NCBI RefSeq assembly: GCF_000224145.3
Contig: NC_020173.2
Location: 6,249,961-6,313,960, forward strand
Source: Ciona intestinalis
Lineage: Eukaryota > Chordata > Ascidiacea > Phlebobranchia > Cionidae
Length of the DNA: 64,000 bases
Reading direction: 5' to 3'
The notes under the pieces: generated by a model
The model's database searches: none
The model's input: the letters and a program-made list of their open reading frames with translations, nothing else
What the model was told of the DNA's origin: nothing
In this document: positions 10,101-21,436 of the stretch, piece by piece
How positions within the stretch are numbered: the first letter of the stretch is position 1
Layout: each line of letters opens with the position of its first letter
Position numbers and translations under genes: made by a program

Positions 10101-13100
10101 ATAACGACTGTCGTTGCCCCGCCATGCGAGGATAAATAGTTACACACATGGCAACTCCTAAGCGGGCACGAGGTGTATGAAACAAAACACACGTGTTATA
10201 ACGACTGTCGTTTTCGACCACAGGAGGATAAAGTAAGTTACATTCATTCATAGATTATCTGGCATTTATTTAGCCTTGTTTCTTCAGAATAAAACTAAAC
10301 AGTGCAAAAAATGCTTTAACTATGTTGAAAAGTTATTTGCCTTTTTATAATTCTAACATATGTATTAGAAATAATAATATTAATTGGATTTATTCACTAA
10401 TAGAAACATGAAAGAAGAGAAGACCAACACCAAAGGTAGGATGGAAAAGAATAACATTATGAATGCAACTTATAAAATATGGGGTGCAACTTATAAAATA
10501 GGGGTGTACCTTATAAAATGAGGAGTGCAACTTATGAAACGGGGGGGCAACTTATAAAATAGGGGTAAAACTTTTAAATAGGTGGCAATTAAAAAAATAT
10601 GGGGTGCAACGTGCAGCTGATAAAAACAGGCAGGGGTGACATTATACTTTTTGCTGAAACATAAAATTTAACTTGTTATTTTTACCCAGGAATGCAGGGG
10701 TAGAAGAGGAAGAGGTAAGTTTGGTTTGTTGTGTGATGGATGGTGGTTTTAAACAAGTTTAAATTTTAATATGGTTTATTTTTGGTGAGTGGCAAGCTAT
10801 AACATCTGTCCATGCTGTAGCACCCTGGGTGTTGGGGTAATGGGCCAACTTTAGCCTAAATCCCAGGCTCCATTGCATGCCCACTGTAGGATCTCACCCA
10901 TATAGAATAGAATGTGCATATACAATGTTGGGGTAATGGGCCAACTCTGGCCTAAATCCCGGGTCCTATGGCATGCCTCACTGTAGGACCTCACCCATAT
11001 AGAATAGAATGTGTATATACAATGTTGGGGAAATGGACCAACTCCGTTATAAATCACAGGTGTCAATTTTATATTTTTATCTCCAATTTAGGAACAACGT
11101 AGAAGAAGAGAAAGAAAAGAAGAGAAAAGAAGAAAAAGGTAATTTTAGTGTTCCCGATTTTTGTAATACTCTTTCAGTGCTTCCAGATAAACTTATTTTT
11201 TAACTTTTAGGAAAGAAGCAGAGGAGTTTGAACAAGTGAGCTGAAAGTTTTTGTAATTTTGTGAAACATGTTTTACTTGTTTGTTTTAACAAAATTTTAA
11301 ATTTTATTTTGACAAAGTTTTATTTAAGACATTTTTTATTGTATTTATTTTATTACTAATTAACTTAAAATTTATTGATAAATTTAAATAAATTACAAAC
11401 ATCATAAAACTTGTCCCAAATTATATATATTACAAAACTTAATTGTTATATATGTACAACTGCTAACATTTAAAATTGTCTATGATTTAACAGGAATCTA
11501 AATATAAAGACAGTGAAGGAAACAAAAGGTAGGTTGGTGAATCTTGTAGTTGAATTATATTTTTTGTCCGGCGCTGTGGCATAATGGTTAGCACGCCTGC
11601 CTATAACCCAGGGGTAATGAGTTCAAGGCTCGACGCTGCTACCATTGTGGGCGTTTGTGGCCTTGGGCAAGACACTTAACGGCAATTGCTTCAACCCAGC
11701 GGTCACTAATGGGTTGCCCAAATTAACAGCCATACAAAAAAAAATACAAAAAATAATCACCCACAAAGTAACATACATGGTAACTCGTAAGCTGGCATAA
11801 ATATATTAACACCCATGTTATAACGACTGTTGTTTTCCAGCCACGGGATAAAGTAAGTTACACTCATTCAAATTCATACTTTACAGACAAAGAGAAAAGT
11901 CAAGATCACAAGTTAAGGTAAAACTGTTTTATTAATAATTTTACAGAGAGGTGTATGCTGTTGGGTGTATATGCCAGACTTGAATCGCTGTAACCCAGCG
12001 ATCACTAATTAGTTGTTCAAATTATCAGCCATACTCCTATACATAAAAACAAACACCCACAAAGTAACATACATGGTAACTTGTAAACAGGTACAAGGTG
12101 TATGAAACAGAACACTTGTGTTGTAACGACTGTTGTTGCCCCGCCGTGCAGAGACAAACAAGTTACATCGGTTTATGCATTTATTTATATGTTAAATGTA
12201 ATTATAAGTTATCATATGTGTTAATGTTTGTATTTTATCTTATACAGGAACCTCGAACAAAAAATGATGAGGACGAAAAATATTCAAAAGTCATTACAAG
12301 GTCTGTGGTTTATCTTATATGTGTGTGTGTTGTATAAGCATTGCGTGTAGATGTTTAGGCTTTTTTGACACTTTGGGTAGTTTTAAAATGTCAAACTAGA
12401 GTCCACACAAATGTTTTTACTCAGAAGTGTTTAAATGGTTTTTACTCCGTAGCGCGTTTTAGCAGTATTATAAAAGTTTTTTATATTTTTAGTGAAAAAG
12501 AAGAAGTTAACAACGATGAGGTAATATGAATCTGATTTTATTAAATTTAAACTTGGGGTAACCATGGCGTGGCATGCTGTAGAATCTCATCCATATAGAA
12601 TAGAATAATAACTTTTATTTGTCTCTTCGATTACGGTAGCGAAGATTTAGAAATATTTTAAGCGAAAAGACAGGATATAGCGAAAAAACAACAGTTGTTA
12701 AAACACGCTTACAGTTTAAAACATATTTACATTTAATTGGAGGAAATAAGCGTGGTTACTACACCTAGTGGACAGACGAGCCATTATTTTAAGTAAGTTA
12801 AACCTAATAGAATCAAAAGTGTGTGTAAAGAGAATAAAGTTATCGTTGCTTTTTCCATCACCAGGTAAACTATGATTACGACGACGACTTCGAGGACTAT
12901 GAAGATGATTTTGAAGAAAATGAGGTGAAAATATTTATTGTTTATCAGCATTATAGAAAATATTACCCACAAAGTTACATACGTGGTAACTTGTTAGCTG
13001 GCATGAGGTGTATGAAACAGAACACCCGTGTTATAACGACTGTTGTTGCCCGGCCATGCAAGGATAAATAAGTTGCATACGTGGTAACTTATAAGCGGGC

Positions 13101-16100
13101 ACGAGGTGTATAAAAAACAACACCTGTGTTATAATGACTGTCGTTGCCCCACCATGCGAGGATAAAGGTAGTTACATTCATTCATTTTGAAACTAACTTT
13201 TTTTTAATGACTTTCGTGAAACGCGAGGATAAACAAGTTACATTTAATAATAACCCATCTATTAACCGCATCAAACATCCACTCTCACAGAGTGACGAAG
13301 AGAGGAACCCAGAGGTGGATGCGATCATTCGTGCCATAAATCAAGAGAACGAACGCGTTAATTCAGCGAGGACAAACTCAGCCACCAGTGAACGAATGCA
13401 ATCGGTGAGAAGTTTTAATACATTGGTTGATTACTGTGCGTGGTGCAGGTTATGGGAATTTTGATTTGGAAGGTTTGTGACCAAAGAGAGCCAATAAATT
13501 AGGATAATTAAATGTTAGAAATAACATGCAAAGTTCAAATCTAAGTAACAGTCTATGTTCTTGGGAAAGACACTTAACGGTCATTGCTCCAACTCAGTGA
13601 TTGCTAAAGAGTTGTAGCACTCTGGGTGTTGGAGTAATGGGTAATCTCAAGTCCCACGTGACTCACTGTAGGCCCGCACTCATATAGAATAAACCTTCAT
13701 AATTACCTTTGATTTTAATAATAAACTTAAACTCCACCCAGAACCAAACGACCTCGGAACACGACTCAGCATCATCGAGGTCACATGACATGGTTGCCAC
13801 GACGATTAATTTCTCGGGTGCCAAGCAACGGAGCGTTGAGAGTAAAACAAGGAAGAGAGTTTTGTAAGAAAATAAACTTTATATATGTTTTCTATGAAAT
13901 AACAATGTTTTCTATTTCAAGCTGTAATGCTCACTCATATGAAATAGAATGTCGCAATCATTGAATCTTGTTCCTATTTTAAGTTCTTTTAGATGTGTTT
14001 ATATTTTGCTATGAAATAAGGTAAGAACGAAAACAACCGAAGGATACCGGGTTCAATGCTTGGTACTGATAGGTATATAGTTTTTTTTTCTTGGGTAAGG
14101 CACTTGGGTAAAACAAGACACTAAATGCATTAAATGGGTTGTGGCACTCTGGGTGTCAAGGTAATAGACAACTTTGGCCTAAATCCCAGGTCCCATAGCA
14201 TGTCTCACTGTAGGACCTCACGCATAGGGAATAGAATGTGCATATACAATGTTGGGTTAATGGGCCAACTATGGCCTAAATCCTAGGTCCCATGGCATGC
14301 CTCACTGTACAACTTTTTCCACAAAGGATAAAATAGACCATATTTAATAGTTTTAAGAATGTTAAGTACATATAATCTTTCAGGAATCGCCGAAATGATC
14401 TGCTGACTTTGATCCAACTTGATTTCAATTCATTTGACTTGTTTGACCTTGCACCAGTCACTGAATATAACTTCTATATCAAGAACTTTGGAAGCCAGAA
14501 CTCAGGACAGGTGAAATTTTTTTCACATTTATAGTTTTCTTGATAGTAAACACTTGCTTTTTAATGGAAATTTTCCCCGACCCAGTGGTCATTAAAGCTT
14601 GTAGCATCCTGGGTGTTTGGGTAATGGGCCAACTTTGGCACATGTCTCAGGTTTCATGGCTTGGAACCTTCCACTTAGGCTAAAATATATAAATAAAAAG
14701 ATAGACAAAAAATGTATTTTTTCATAGTTTTGATCAAGTATGGTAATTTAAGAACATTTATCAAGAATAATTATACTTGAATTTTATAACATTGGTATTT
14801 TGTCAAAAATCCCAACTTCCCCCAGGTTTTCACTATCGCATATTTATAAGATAAACAAAAAGAATGCGAAAAAGTTATCAAGAATAATTCTACTTGATTT
14901 TTTATCATTTTTATTCAAAAAATCCCAATTTCCCCTAGGCATCCACGCAGTGTAATGATGACGCGATCGAAATTGAAATTCAAACCGACCAACCAGAAGT
15001 CGGGGATCGGTGGTCGCAACATCCACCAGATGGAGCTATTGCATGTGGAGGTTAATGTTGTTTCTATGGCATTGGTATATTACCTATAGTACTTCGAAGG
15101 GCCAATGGTTGAAATGTGTTCACTACCATGTTTTGTTAATATGGGTTGTAAGATTGTTAGCAGTATAATTCCTGGGGTCATATTTCACATAGCTAATGAC
15201 AAATGGACAGATGACATTTCTACTATGTTTGACTACTATGTATGGCCATAGTATGTGAGATTTAGCCCAGGAATTGACCCGGCACCCCAAGTTTATTTAT
15301 ATATATTCTATATGGGTGAGGTTAGGCAATGGACCTGGGATTTAAGCCAGAGTTGCCCATTACCCCAACATTTAACACCAAGTTAATAACCCATACACCC
15401 CCAGGCACAACAGTAACAGAAGATTCCCCCCACCTTCGAATGTTGGCAGCCATGCGTGACGACTCAAATCGCTTCAGCGAGTTCCTCGTTTACGCTAGTG
15501 ACATCATCGACTCCTCGTTTGAAGAAGCCCTCTTGTGGCGAGGGAACAAACCAAACTCGTTCACCCCGATTACAAGTTGCGATGCGTCAACGAAATTCAA
15601 CACAAACATCCCATATTTGCATGGTGGGATTGTTATTTCTATGTGGGTTAACTTCGTCACAAACAAAATACAATTACTCCCAACTCCTTGATAATGTATT
15701 GCATATACTTAGGCTTAAAACTGCAGTGCTTTAATGTAAAACTCATTTCTGTTTCGAAGGTAACATCAGCCATATATAAAAAAAGTAAAAATCCCACAAA
15801 AAACAATCACCAGCAAAGTACATACTTGTTAAATTGTAAACAAACACAAGGTGTTTAGAACAGAACACCTGTGTTACAGCGAATGTCATTGGATAAACAA
15901 GTTACATTTATTCATTCAATGTTACCTATGATGTCTTGTATCATACAGGGCGTAAGATTCTCCACACCATATTTGGTAATGGTATGATTGCTGTTACGTT
16001 CGGTGGTGCGTGTCATGATGTTACGACGAGAATCGACCAACGCGGGATAATCACCGTGTGGAAAGTTTCAAATAATGAACAACCTTATAGGTGAGTGTGG

Positions 16101-19100
16101 GGTGTGTTTTTATTCAATATGGATATATTGGTCAGGTCCTACAGTGAGGCATGACATGGGACCTGGGATTTAGGCCAGAGTTGGCCCATTACCTCAACAT
16201 TGTATTTGCACATTCTGTTCTATATGGGTGAGGTCCTACAGTGAGGCATGACATGGGACCTGGGATTTAGGCCAGAGTTGGCCCATTACCTCAACATTGT
16301 ATTTGCACATTCTGTTCTATATGGGTGAGGTCCTACAGTGGGGCATGCCATGGGACCTGGGCCTACAGCATGGTGTGTCATTGTACCTGGTGTTTAGGTT
16401 GCCCCATGAGCCATGACCTTAACACCTAGGGTGCTATGCCATGGTCCTCACCAGATGTTAAAGCCTGTTGCGTCTCTGAACCTAGGTAAAAAGTGCTGTT
16501 CTATCTAAAATGCAAGGAGACATAGGATGTGGTCCAAAGTTAACCTATTACCCCAACAGTCATGCAAAAGTATGTCATATATGTTATTATTAACTTTTGT
16601 AAAAAAAATCACAAGTTATCTTTTTATTTATAGAATCTTAATCTGCGATGCTTCTCCCGTGACTTGTTGTTTTGCTCATAACAAGAAGATATTGTTTGTT
16701 GGAACGGTTGGTTTGTTTTGTTGTTTAACTTTCAAACTTTGTAACTTATTTATCCTTTTATTCTCGGTTAACTACAGTCGTTATAAAATGGGTGTTCTGT
16801 TTCCTTTTACTGGTTACCACATATGTAACTTTGTGGGTGATTGTTCATGTATGGCTGACAATTTGGACAACTTATTAGTGACCACTGAGTTAATTGGTGT
16901 AATATAAGAGCACGTATGCCCACATGGTAGTAAACAAACAACATTCAAAGAATTATAAACCTGTATCGTTATCCTCACGACTTCCATAGACTGTTGTTAT
17001 TTTTTTAAAACACCATCAGGATATTTGGACATTATGTGCTAAAAGCTAAAATCGTCCCATCTTCCCCACCCTACTATATGTTTCCAACACGTCACATTCC
17101 TCAGGATGATGGCTGCGTGTTGCTTTATGACCTCACAGAGCCAACCACTATGCACCAACAGATGGAGTTGGAGAAGAACATGATGACAGTGATGAGAAAC
17201 GCCACGTATACTACAGGTAGCATATGTAATATAACAAGGGTTAAAGCAAATTTAAAGTGAGGTTTAATGTTACTAATGGGTGCCTAGTCTATATTTGTGA
17301 GGTCCTACAGTGAGGCACGCCATAGGACCTGGGATTTAGTCCTGAGTTCGCCATTACCCCCAACACCCAGGGTGCTACAACCCATTAGTGACCACTGGGT
17401 TGCAGTAATGCTAATTGTGTTACCTAAGGTCTCATTTGTAAAACCCGGGTCCCATGTCCTTCCTCACCTCAACCATTTAGAATAGAATGTGCATATACAA
17501 TGTTGGGGTAATGGGTTAACTCTAGTCTAAACCCCAGATCCCATGGTGTGCCTTGCTGTAGGACCTCACCCATATAGAATAGAATATAAACATTTCAACT
17601 CAACTAAATGTTATTGTCGTGATAACACCCCTAACCCCCAGGTTGGCAGAATGAGATTCACACTTCACCCATTGTTTGTTTGGGTTCCGTTGGGAGTTTT
17701 GAAAACATGAGTCAGCTGTTTTCAATCGATGAGTCAGCACGTTTATGTGTATGGGTAAGACAAACAAAGTTTTTAATGTAAAACCGGTGACTTCTCCAAC
17801 CCAGTTGAATGTAAAACTAAAATATGATCACTAATAACAAACTCTAAACAGCAGTGTTATAACGACTGTTGTTACCCCCTCACATAAGGATAAACAAGAT
17901 ACAGTCATTCCTTAGTTTAACAAGGATTTCTGTTTCAACATGAAGGGAATTAAAGCTATGAAAAAAGAACCACTTGACCAATATCTTAGTTATTATCTTT
18001 AATTGGTCAATTATCACTACTTAACTTGCTGCTTTTCCACCCACCCCCAGACATTAGTGCTTTGTAAAAAAAATGAGTTTAATAAATGTGAAATAAACTT
18101 CCAAGTTCCCTTCCATGAGCACTAACAAACACCTTATACCCTATGTTGGGCATTACAAGCCCACTATAACCCCTATAACTTATTATATAACCTATAACTA
18201 TAACCCCTATAACTTATTATATAACCTATAACTATAACCCCTATATATTATAACCCCTAAGCTTAATTACTGACCCCCATTACCCCCCACCCACCCCAGG
18301 TTGTTGTGGATATTATATCAGATGTTGATGATGACGTTGGGTTGGTTCCGCATGGCCGGGTAAAGCTTGTTAAAAGTTCCGTCATTAACGTGATTTCTAA
18401 CAAGTAAGTCGTGTGAATGTGTTCACCCTGTGCCTGCTGTGGGGTATAAATAATATATCAGTGGCTCATCTGGTATAAAAAAATAAAGTTTGCCCATTCC
18501 CTGATGAAGTCTCAGCGTATGGCAGACGAAACGTTGGAAATACACTACGTTTTATACCAGATGAGCCACTAATACATTATATATATGCCTGATAGCAGAA
18601 GTAACAGAATATATATGTGGTATAGTTTGGTATATAAAGGGCACCCCTTTGGTTGGTTATATAGAAACCCAAATGTCATAAATTCAACGCGATATCAAAC
18701 AAGTAAGTTGTTTGTACTTTGTGCTCGCTAAGCTGCTAGGTATTTAGAGGCCAAGCTTTTTAAAAAGGAGGGGGAGACAGGAATAGTTAGACCCAAAATC
18801 CTGTGAAAAAATCAAACTCACAGTATAGGTTACTGATTAATGCAGTGCAAAAAATACTCTGTTTTCCCAGATTTGGTGCTCATGGTGTATTTATATACAT
18901 ACTTAGCTTGTAACATGGTTGCCTTCTTATACACAAGGCATATAAACACAATATAAATAAACCCAATTAACACAAACGTTAATTGCTTCCAGACCCTCAT
19001 CATCAGGACTTGGTGGATCGGCTACGTTTGCCGTTTGTCCAGATTCAAATACTTTCTATGTTGGGACAGATCTGGTAAGTATTATAAATAGTTACTACTA

Positions 19101-21152
19101 TTAATGCTATTCTGTATCATTATAGATAAGGTTCTACAGCTACTGCGTATTCCATGGCTCGCGAGGCGACTTTGAACCCCGGCCTAAGTTAAAGTTTGTC
19201 AAGACTTTTGCATCGAATAGTCACAACTATTTTGGAAGTTATGGGTTGGTGTGTCAGTAACTTGTAAACTGGCCCTAAGTGTATGAAACAGAACACCTGT
19301 GTTATAACGACTGTTGTTGCCCTGCCACGCGAGGATAAATAAGTTACATACATGGTAACTTATAAGTGGGCACGAGGTGTATGAAACAGAACACCTGTGT
19401 TATAACGACTGTCGATGCCCCGCCGTGCGAGGATAAATAAGTTCCATTTATTCAAAATCATTTCCTCCCACACACAGGGTGATGTTATAAGCTGCACTCG
19501 TGAAAACAAGACACGAACGTACAACCTCCCTGGTAATAAATCATCTGTGACTTCAATATCTTTCAATCAATTCATCTCCACACTGATGTTGGTTTCTTAC
19601 AAAAGCGGGGATATTGCTCTGTTTATGTTGGATAGAGGTAAGATAATAGAACATGAAATTTTGTTTTAGAAATTGTAAATTTTACTTATTTGTTTTGCTA
19701 AGATTTAGAATGAATGTATGAAATTTATTTATCGCCGCATGGCGGGGCAGCGACAGCTGTTATAACACAGGTGTTCTGTTTCATACACCACGTGCCTGCT
19801 TACCAGTTACCACGTATGTAACTTATTTATCTCTTATAACTCATAAGTGGGCACAAGCTGCATAAAACAGTGAAATAACGACTGTTGTTTTCGCACGATG
19901 CGAGGATAAAGCAAGTTACATTAAAGTGTTTAATACAGAATGATTGTTAGCAATATTCAAGTAGAACTATTCCCCAGACACCCCTGTAATATCCTGGCCA
20001 CTAGATGGCACGAGTATACTCTCATGTGATTGGTCCAACAGTCGGCCATCCGTGTTCTTCTCGTTAGATTCGACCAATCACCTGCAAGTATGGGATCTAA
20101 TGGCGATGGATGCCGCACCTGTTTCTGATGACTCATTTGAACAAAAGTATGACTACGCAAAATTTAAATGAATGTAACTTATTTAACTTTCGTGGCGGAG
20201 AAACGACAATCATTATAACATGGGTGTTCTGTTTCATACACCTCGTGCCTGCTTACAAGTTACCACGTATGTAACTTATTTATCCTCGTATGGGCAACAA
20301 CAATCCTTACAACACGGGTGGTTCTTTGATCTTTTATAAAGGAACAAAGACCGACGAAATTGACTCTACAATATAAAATCTTGTATTAATAAATATAATT
20401 GTTACATCATTTACAGAGTGATATGTTTTTCTGTTGATGGTCATTCACAAAAATCAACCAACCTGGTAAGTTATTACTTGTATTATGTTTTATCTGGGTG
20501 AGGTCCTAATTACTGATCACTGGATTAGATCAATTGCTGATACGTGTCTTGCCCAAGGACACATGAATGAATGAAATGTAGTTTTATTCCCGGGTGGCCA
20601 GAAACTACAGTTGTTACAACTTGAGTGTTTTGTTTCATACACACATACGCGTCAATGGTATCAGTATCGAGCATCGAACCTGGCACCCTTTGATAAACTT
20701 TCATGGCATTACTTGCTGTTAAACTTACCCATATAGAATGTGCATACACAATGTTGGGGTAATGGGCCAACTTTGGTCTAAATCCCAGGCCCCATGGCAT
20801 ACCTCACTGTAGGACCTCACCCATACAGAATAGAATGTGCATATATAATGTTGGGGTAATGGGCCAACTCTGGCTTGAATCCCAGGTTCCATGACAGGCC
20901 ACACTGTAGGACCTCACCCATATAGAATAGAATGTGCATATACAATGTTGGGGTAATGGTGCCTCACTGTAGGACCTCACCCATATAAAATAGACCATCT
21001 TGCAAAGTATATATCTCATTGTTTTTATATTACAGCTTGTTGCTTTTGATTCTTGTGAATTTGAGATCTTGAAAATGAAATCTCATTTTGTAAACTCAGT
21101 TTCTACCGATGAAGTTGAACAAATGACGTCTTTAGTTCAATCTTTTGGTTGA
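4187..21152 (+). CDS. WDR60: WDR60 / dynein-2 intermediate chain 1, 31 exons
   Basis: Intermediate chain of cytoplasmic dynein-2, the retrograde intraflagellar transport motor of cilia. Coding exons: 4187-4198, 4541-4652, 4928-4974, 5245-5297, 5572-5794, 5904-5941, 6091-6121, 6686-6717, 6972-6996, 7375-7421, 7494-7518, 7777-7811, 11887-11917, 12248-12300, 12493-12520, 12865-12924, 13291-13404, 13742-13863, 14384-14510, 14939-15050, 15405-15623, 15949-16090, 16634-16706, 17105-17216, 17642-17754, 18300-18403, 18993-19074, 19478-19637, 19978-20146, 20417-20465, 21036-21152. The joined frame is open for 888 codons plus stop (human about 1066). The N-terminus is MTSEKPRRKKRDDTW (human has KDDTW), followed by about 200 Arg/Glu/Lys-rich residues and an acidic patch DDDFEDYEDDFEENE (about 270-284). 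AIIRAINQENER follows, then a C-terminal WD-repeat part with SIDESARLCVW, VGLVPHGRVKLV and FLVQ-like WD blades ending LQVWDL. The 12-base first exon was chosen because it gives the conserved start in phase. AATAAA lies at 21247. Exons 3-12 also exist as a second copy at 8556-11528. Confidence 0.9.
5025..5211 (+). mobile_element. MITE, complete
   Basis: Begins tatagtagggtggagg and ends ccctaccctactata. It lies in WDR60 intron 3, with a matching copy at 8651-8833. Confidence 0.7.
6226..6535 (+). mobile_element. tRNA-derived SINE with one 3' module
   Basis: Full-length copy in the WDR60 intron between 6121 and 6686. The equivalent SINE in the duplicated block (9855-10240) carries two 3' modules. 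Confidence 0.7.
6745..6905 (+). repeat. short tandem repeat, about 20-bp unit
   Basis: Degenerate repeats of a 'gcaacttataaaataggggt'-like unit, about seven to eight copies. Also present at 10465-10620 in the second block. Confidence 0.65.
7095..7330 (+). repeat. about 95-bp dispersed repeat, tandem copies
   Basis: Repeats of a unit containing tgttggggtaatgggccaac, ctaaatcccaggtcc-like and cactgtaggatctcacc-like segments. Equivalent at 10820-11050. Confidence 0.65.
7900..8024. other. assembly gap, 125 N
   Basis: A run of N inside a SINE head, separating the two near-identical WDR60 exon blocks. A single N also lies at 7893. Confidence 0.95.
8025..8410 (+). repeat. tandem repeat, about 130 bp x 3
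   Basis: Three successive units sharing gcttgtttgtatagacac, catagttgtcaaacat-like and gaatgcaatatactttgg. Single units occur at about 4712-4800 and at 39465-39600, so the unit is also a dispersed repeat. Confidence 0.75.
8651..8833 (+). mobile_element. MITE, complete (second block copy)
   Basis: Same insertion as 5025-5211, with small differences. Confidence 0.7.
9855..10240 (+). mobile_element. tRNA-derived SINE with two 3' modules
   Basis: Same insertion site as 6226-6535. Here the 3' module is present twice, joined at a 'gataaatagttacacacatgg' boundary. Confidence 0.7.
11567..11870 (+). mobile_element. tRNA-derived SINE, full length (reference copy)
   Basis: The clearest copy in the window. 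It has a tRNA-like head (gtggcataatggttagcacg; gagttcaaggctcg), then ggcaagacacttaacggc and a middle segment, then the 3' module ending ggataaagtaagttacactc. The truncated equivalent is at 7852-7899. Confidence 0.8.
11975..12170 (+). mobile_element. tRNA-derived SINE lacking its head
   Basis: Starts in the CAACCCAGTGGTCACTAAT-like segment and runs through one 3' module. Confidence 0.6.
12962..13180 (+). mobile_element. SINE with tandem 3' modules
   Basis: Two 3' modules in direct order, joined where 'ataaataagttgcat' meets 'acgtggtaacttataagcgg'. A further scrap lies near 13217-13242, just before WDR60 exon 17. Confidence 0.6.
14150..14315 (+). repeat. about 95-bp dispersed repeat
   Basis: Nearly two units in a WDR60 intron, the first starting near aatgggttgtggcactctgg. 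Confidence 0.55.
15760..15920 (+). mobile_element. SINE, degenerate 3' part
   Basis: Ends in 'ggataaacaagttacattta' and immediately precedes WDR60 exon 22. Confidence 0.5.
16110..16400 (-). repeat. about 95-bp dispersed repeat, three tandem units
   Basis: Reverse-orientation units beginning 'tctatatgggtgaggtccta' and ending in 'cattacctcaacattgta'. Confidence 0.65.
16740..16905 (-). mobile_element. SINE, reverse, headless
   Basis: Reverse-order 3' module and middle segment in a WDR60 intron. It directly abuts the MITE at 16919. Confidence 0.55.
16919..17080 (-). mobile_element. MITE, left end missing
   Basis: Reverse-form MITE ending cttccccaccctactata, 25 bases before WDR60 exon 24. Confidence 0.6.
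17290..17590. repeat. about 95-bp dispersed repeats, mixed orientation
   Basis: A reverse unit at about 17296-17400, then a forward run to 17585 ending catatagaatagaat. Confidence 0.55.
18460..18570 (+). mobile_element. foldback element with hammerhead-like core
   Basis: A 21-base perfect inverted repeat (left 18460-18480, GTGGCTCATCTGGTATAAAA; right 18550-18570) encloses a core holding CTGATGA at 18501-18507 and GAAACGTT at 18528-18535. These are separated by a four-pair stem (GTCT/AGAC). TTCC before CTGATGA can pair with GGAA after GAAACGTT. This is the order of conserved parts in a type-I hammerhead ribozyme, with one extra A after CTGATGA. A flank with 'gcagaagtaacagaatat' at about 18590-18624 is shared with the other family members. 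It lies in WDR60 intron 26. Confidence 0.6.
19245..19455 (+). mobile_element. SINE 3' modules, tandem pair
   Basis: Two 3' modules in direct order, ending 23 bases before WDR60 exon 28. Confidence 0.6.
19720..19925. mobile_element. SINE 3' modules, head to head
   Basis: A reverse module (19720-19835) joined to a forward module (19836-19925). Confidence 0.5.
20170..20320 (-). mobile_element. SINE 3' modules, reverse
   Basis: One whole and one partial reverse 3' module, meeting at 'taccacgtatgtaacttatt'. Confidence 0.55.
20700..20995 (+). repeat. about 95-bp dispersed repeat, about three units
   Basis: Forward units sharing tgttggggtaatgggccaac and ctgtaggacctcacccata. Confidence 0.65.
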
Positions 21153-21246
21153 CCTCATATAAGTAAACCAGGAATGTAATTTATTTACAAATTGCAATAT
21201 TGTTGGTATTTGTCATTGTGAAATGTTGCAAAAATGTGTTTATTTT

Positions 21247-21252
21247 AATAAA
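21247..21252 (+). terminator. poly(A) signal of WDR60
   Basis: AATAAA 95 bases after the WDR60 stop codon. Confidence 0.55.
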
Positions 21253-21368
21253 AAAGCTATTTTGGTTTAAATTAGTTGTTTATTGTAGACAAATTAATAA
21301 AAGAAGCCTATTTTTGTTAATTTCGTTTAATTGGTCATTTGGAAAGTATCATGAATTTAAAGTAATAG

Positions 21369-21436
21369 CACAGATGAGAGAGGCCACTCGTACCCGTAAA
21401 CTCGAAACTCTTTAGGAATGACCTCTCTCATCTGTG
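21369..21436. repeat. 68-bp hairpin with flanking direct repeat
   Basis: CACAGATGAGAGAGG (21369-21383) is perfectly inverted at 21422-21436, with a 38-base loop. GTAATAG stands directly on both sides (21362-21368, 21437-21443). The CA...TG ends and the 7-bp direct repeat look like a tiny transposon insertion; a transcribed hairpin is the other option. Confidence 0.6.

Larger units (their letters stand above)
8330..11617 (+). repeat. second copy of the WDR60 exon 3-12 block
   Basis: This block repeats about 4712-7899 almost base for base, including introns, MITE and SINE. It carries exon copies 8556-8602, 8866-8918, 9197-9404, 9538-9575, 9724-9754, 10404-10435, 10690-10714, 11092-11138, 11211-11235 and 11494-11528. 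Exon lengths and phases equal those of the first block except that 9197-9404 lacks 15 bases (in frame). Splicing 7777-7811 (ending in phase 2) to the first exon copy (needing phase 1) would break the frame, while either block alone fits the flanking exons. The most likely reading is two haplotypes placed in series around an N gap; a recent real duplication is the alternative. Confidence 0.85.

Noticed and set aside
11567-11640. tRNA gene candidates with A- and B-box-like segments at many sites
   Set aside because: No cloverleaf can be closed, and each is followed by the same SINE body; these are SINE heads.
16527-16907. 126-codon frame spanning WDR60 exon 23
   Set aside because: Only 16634-16706 is exon; the rest is intron and reverse SINE that happens to stay open.
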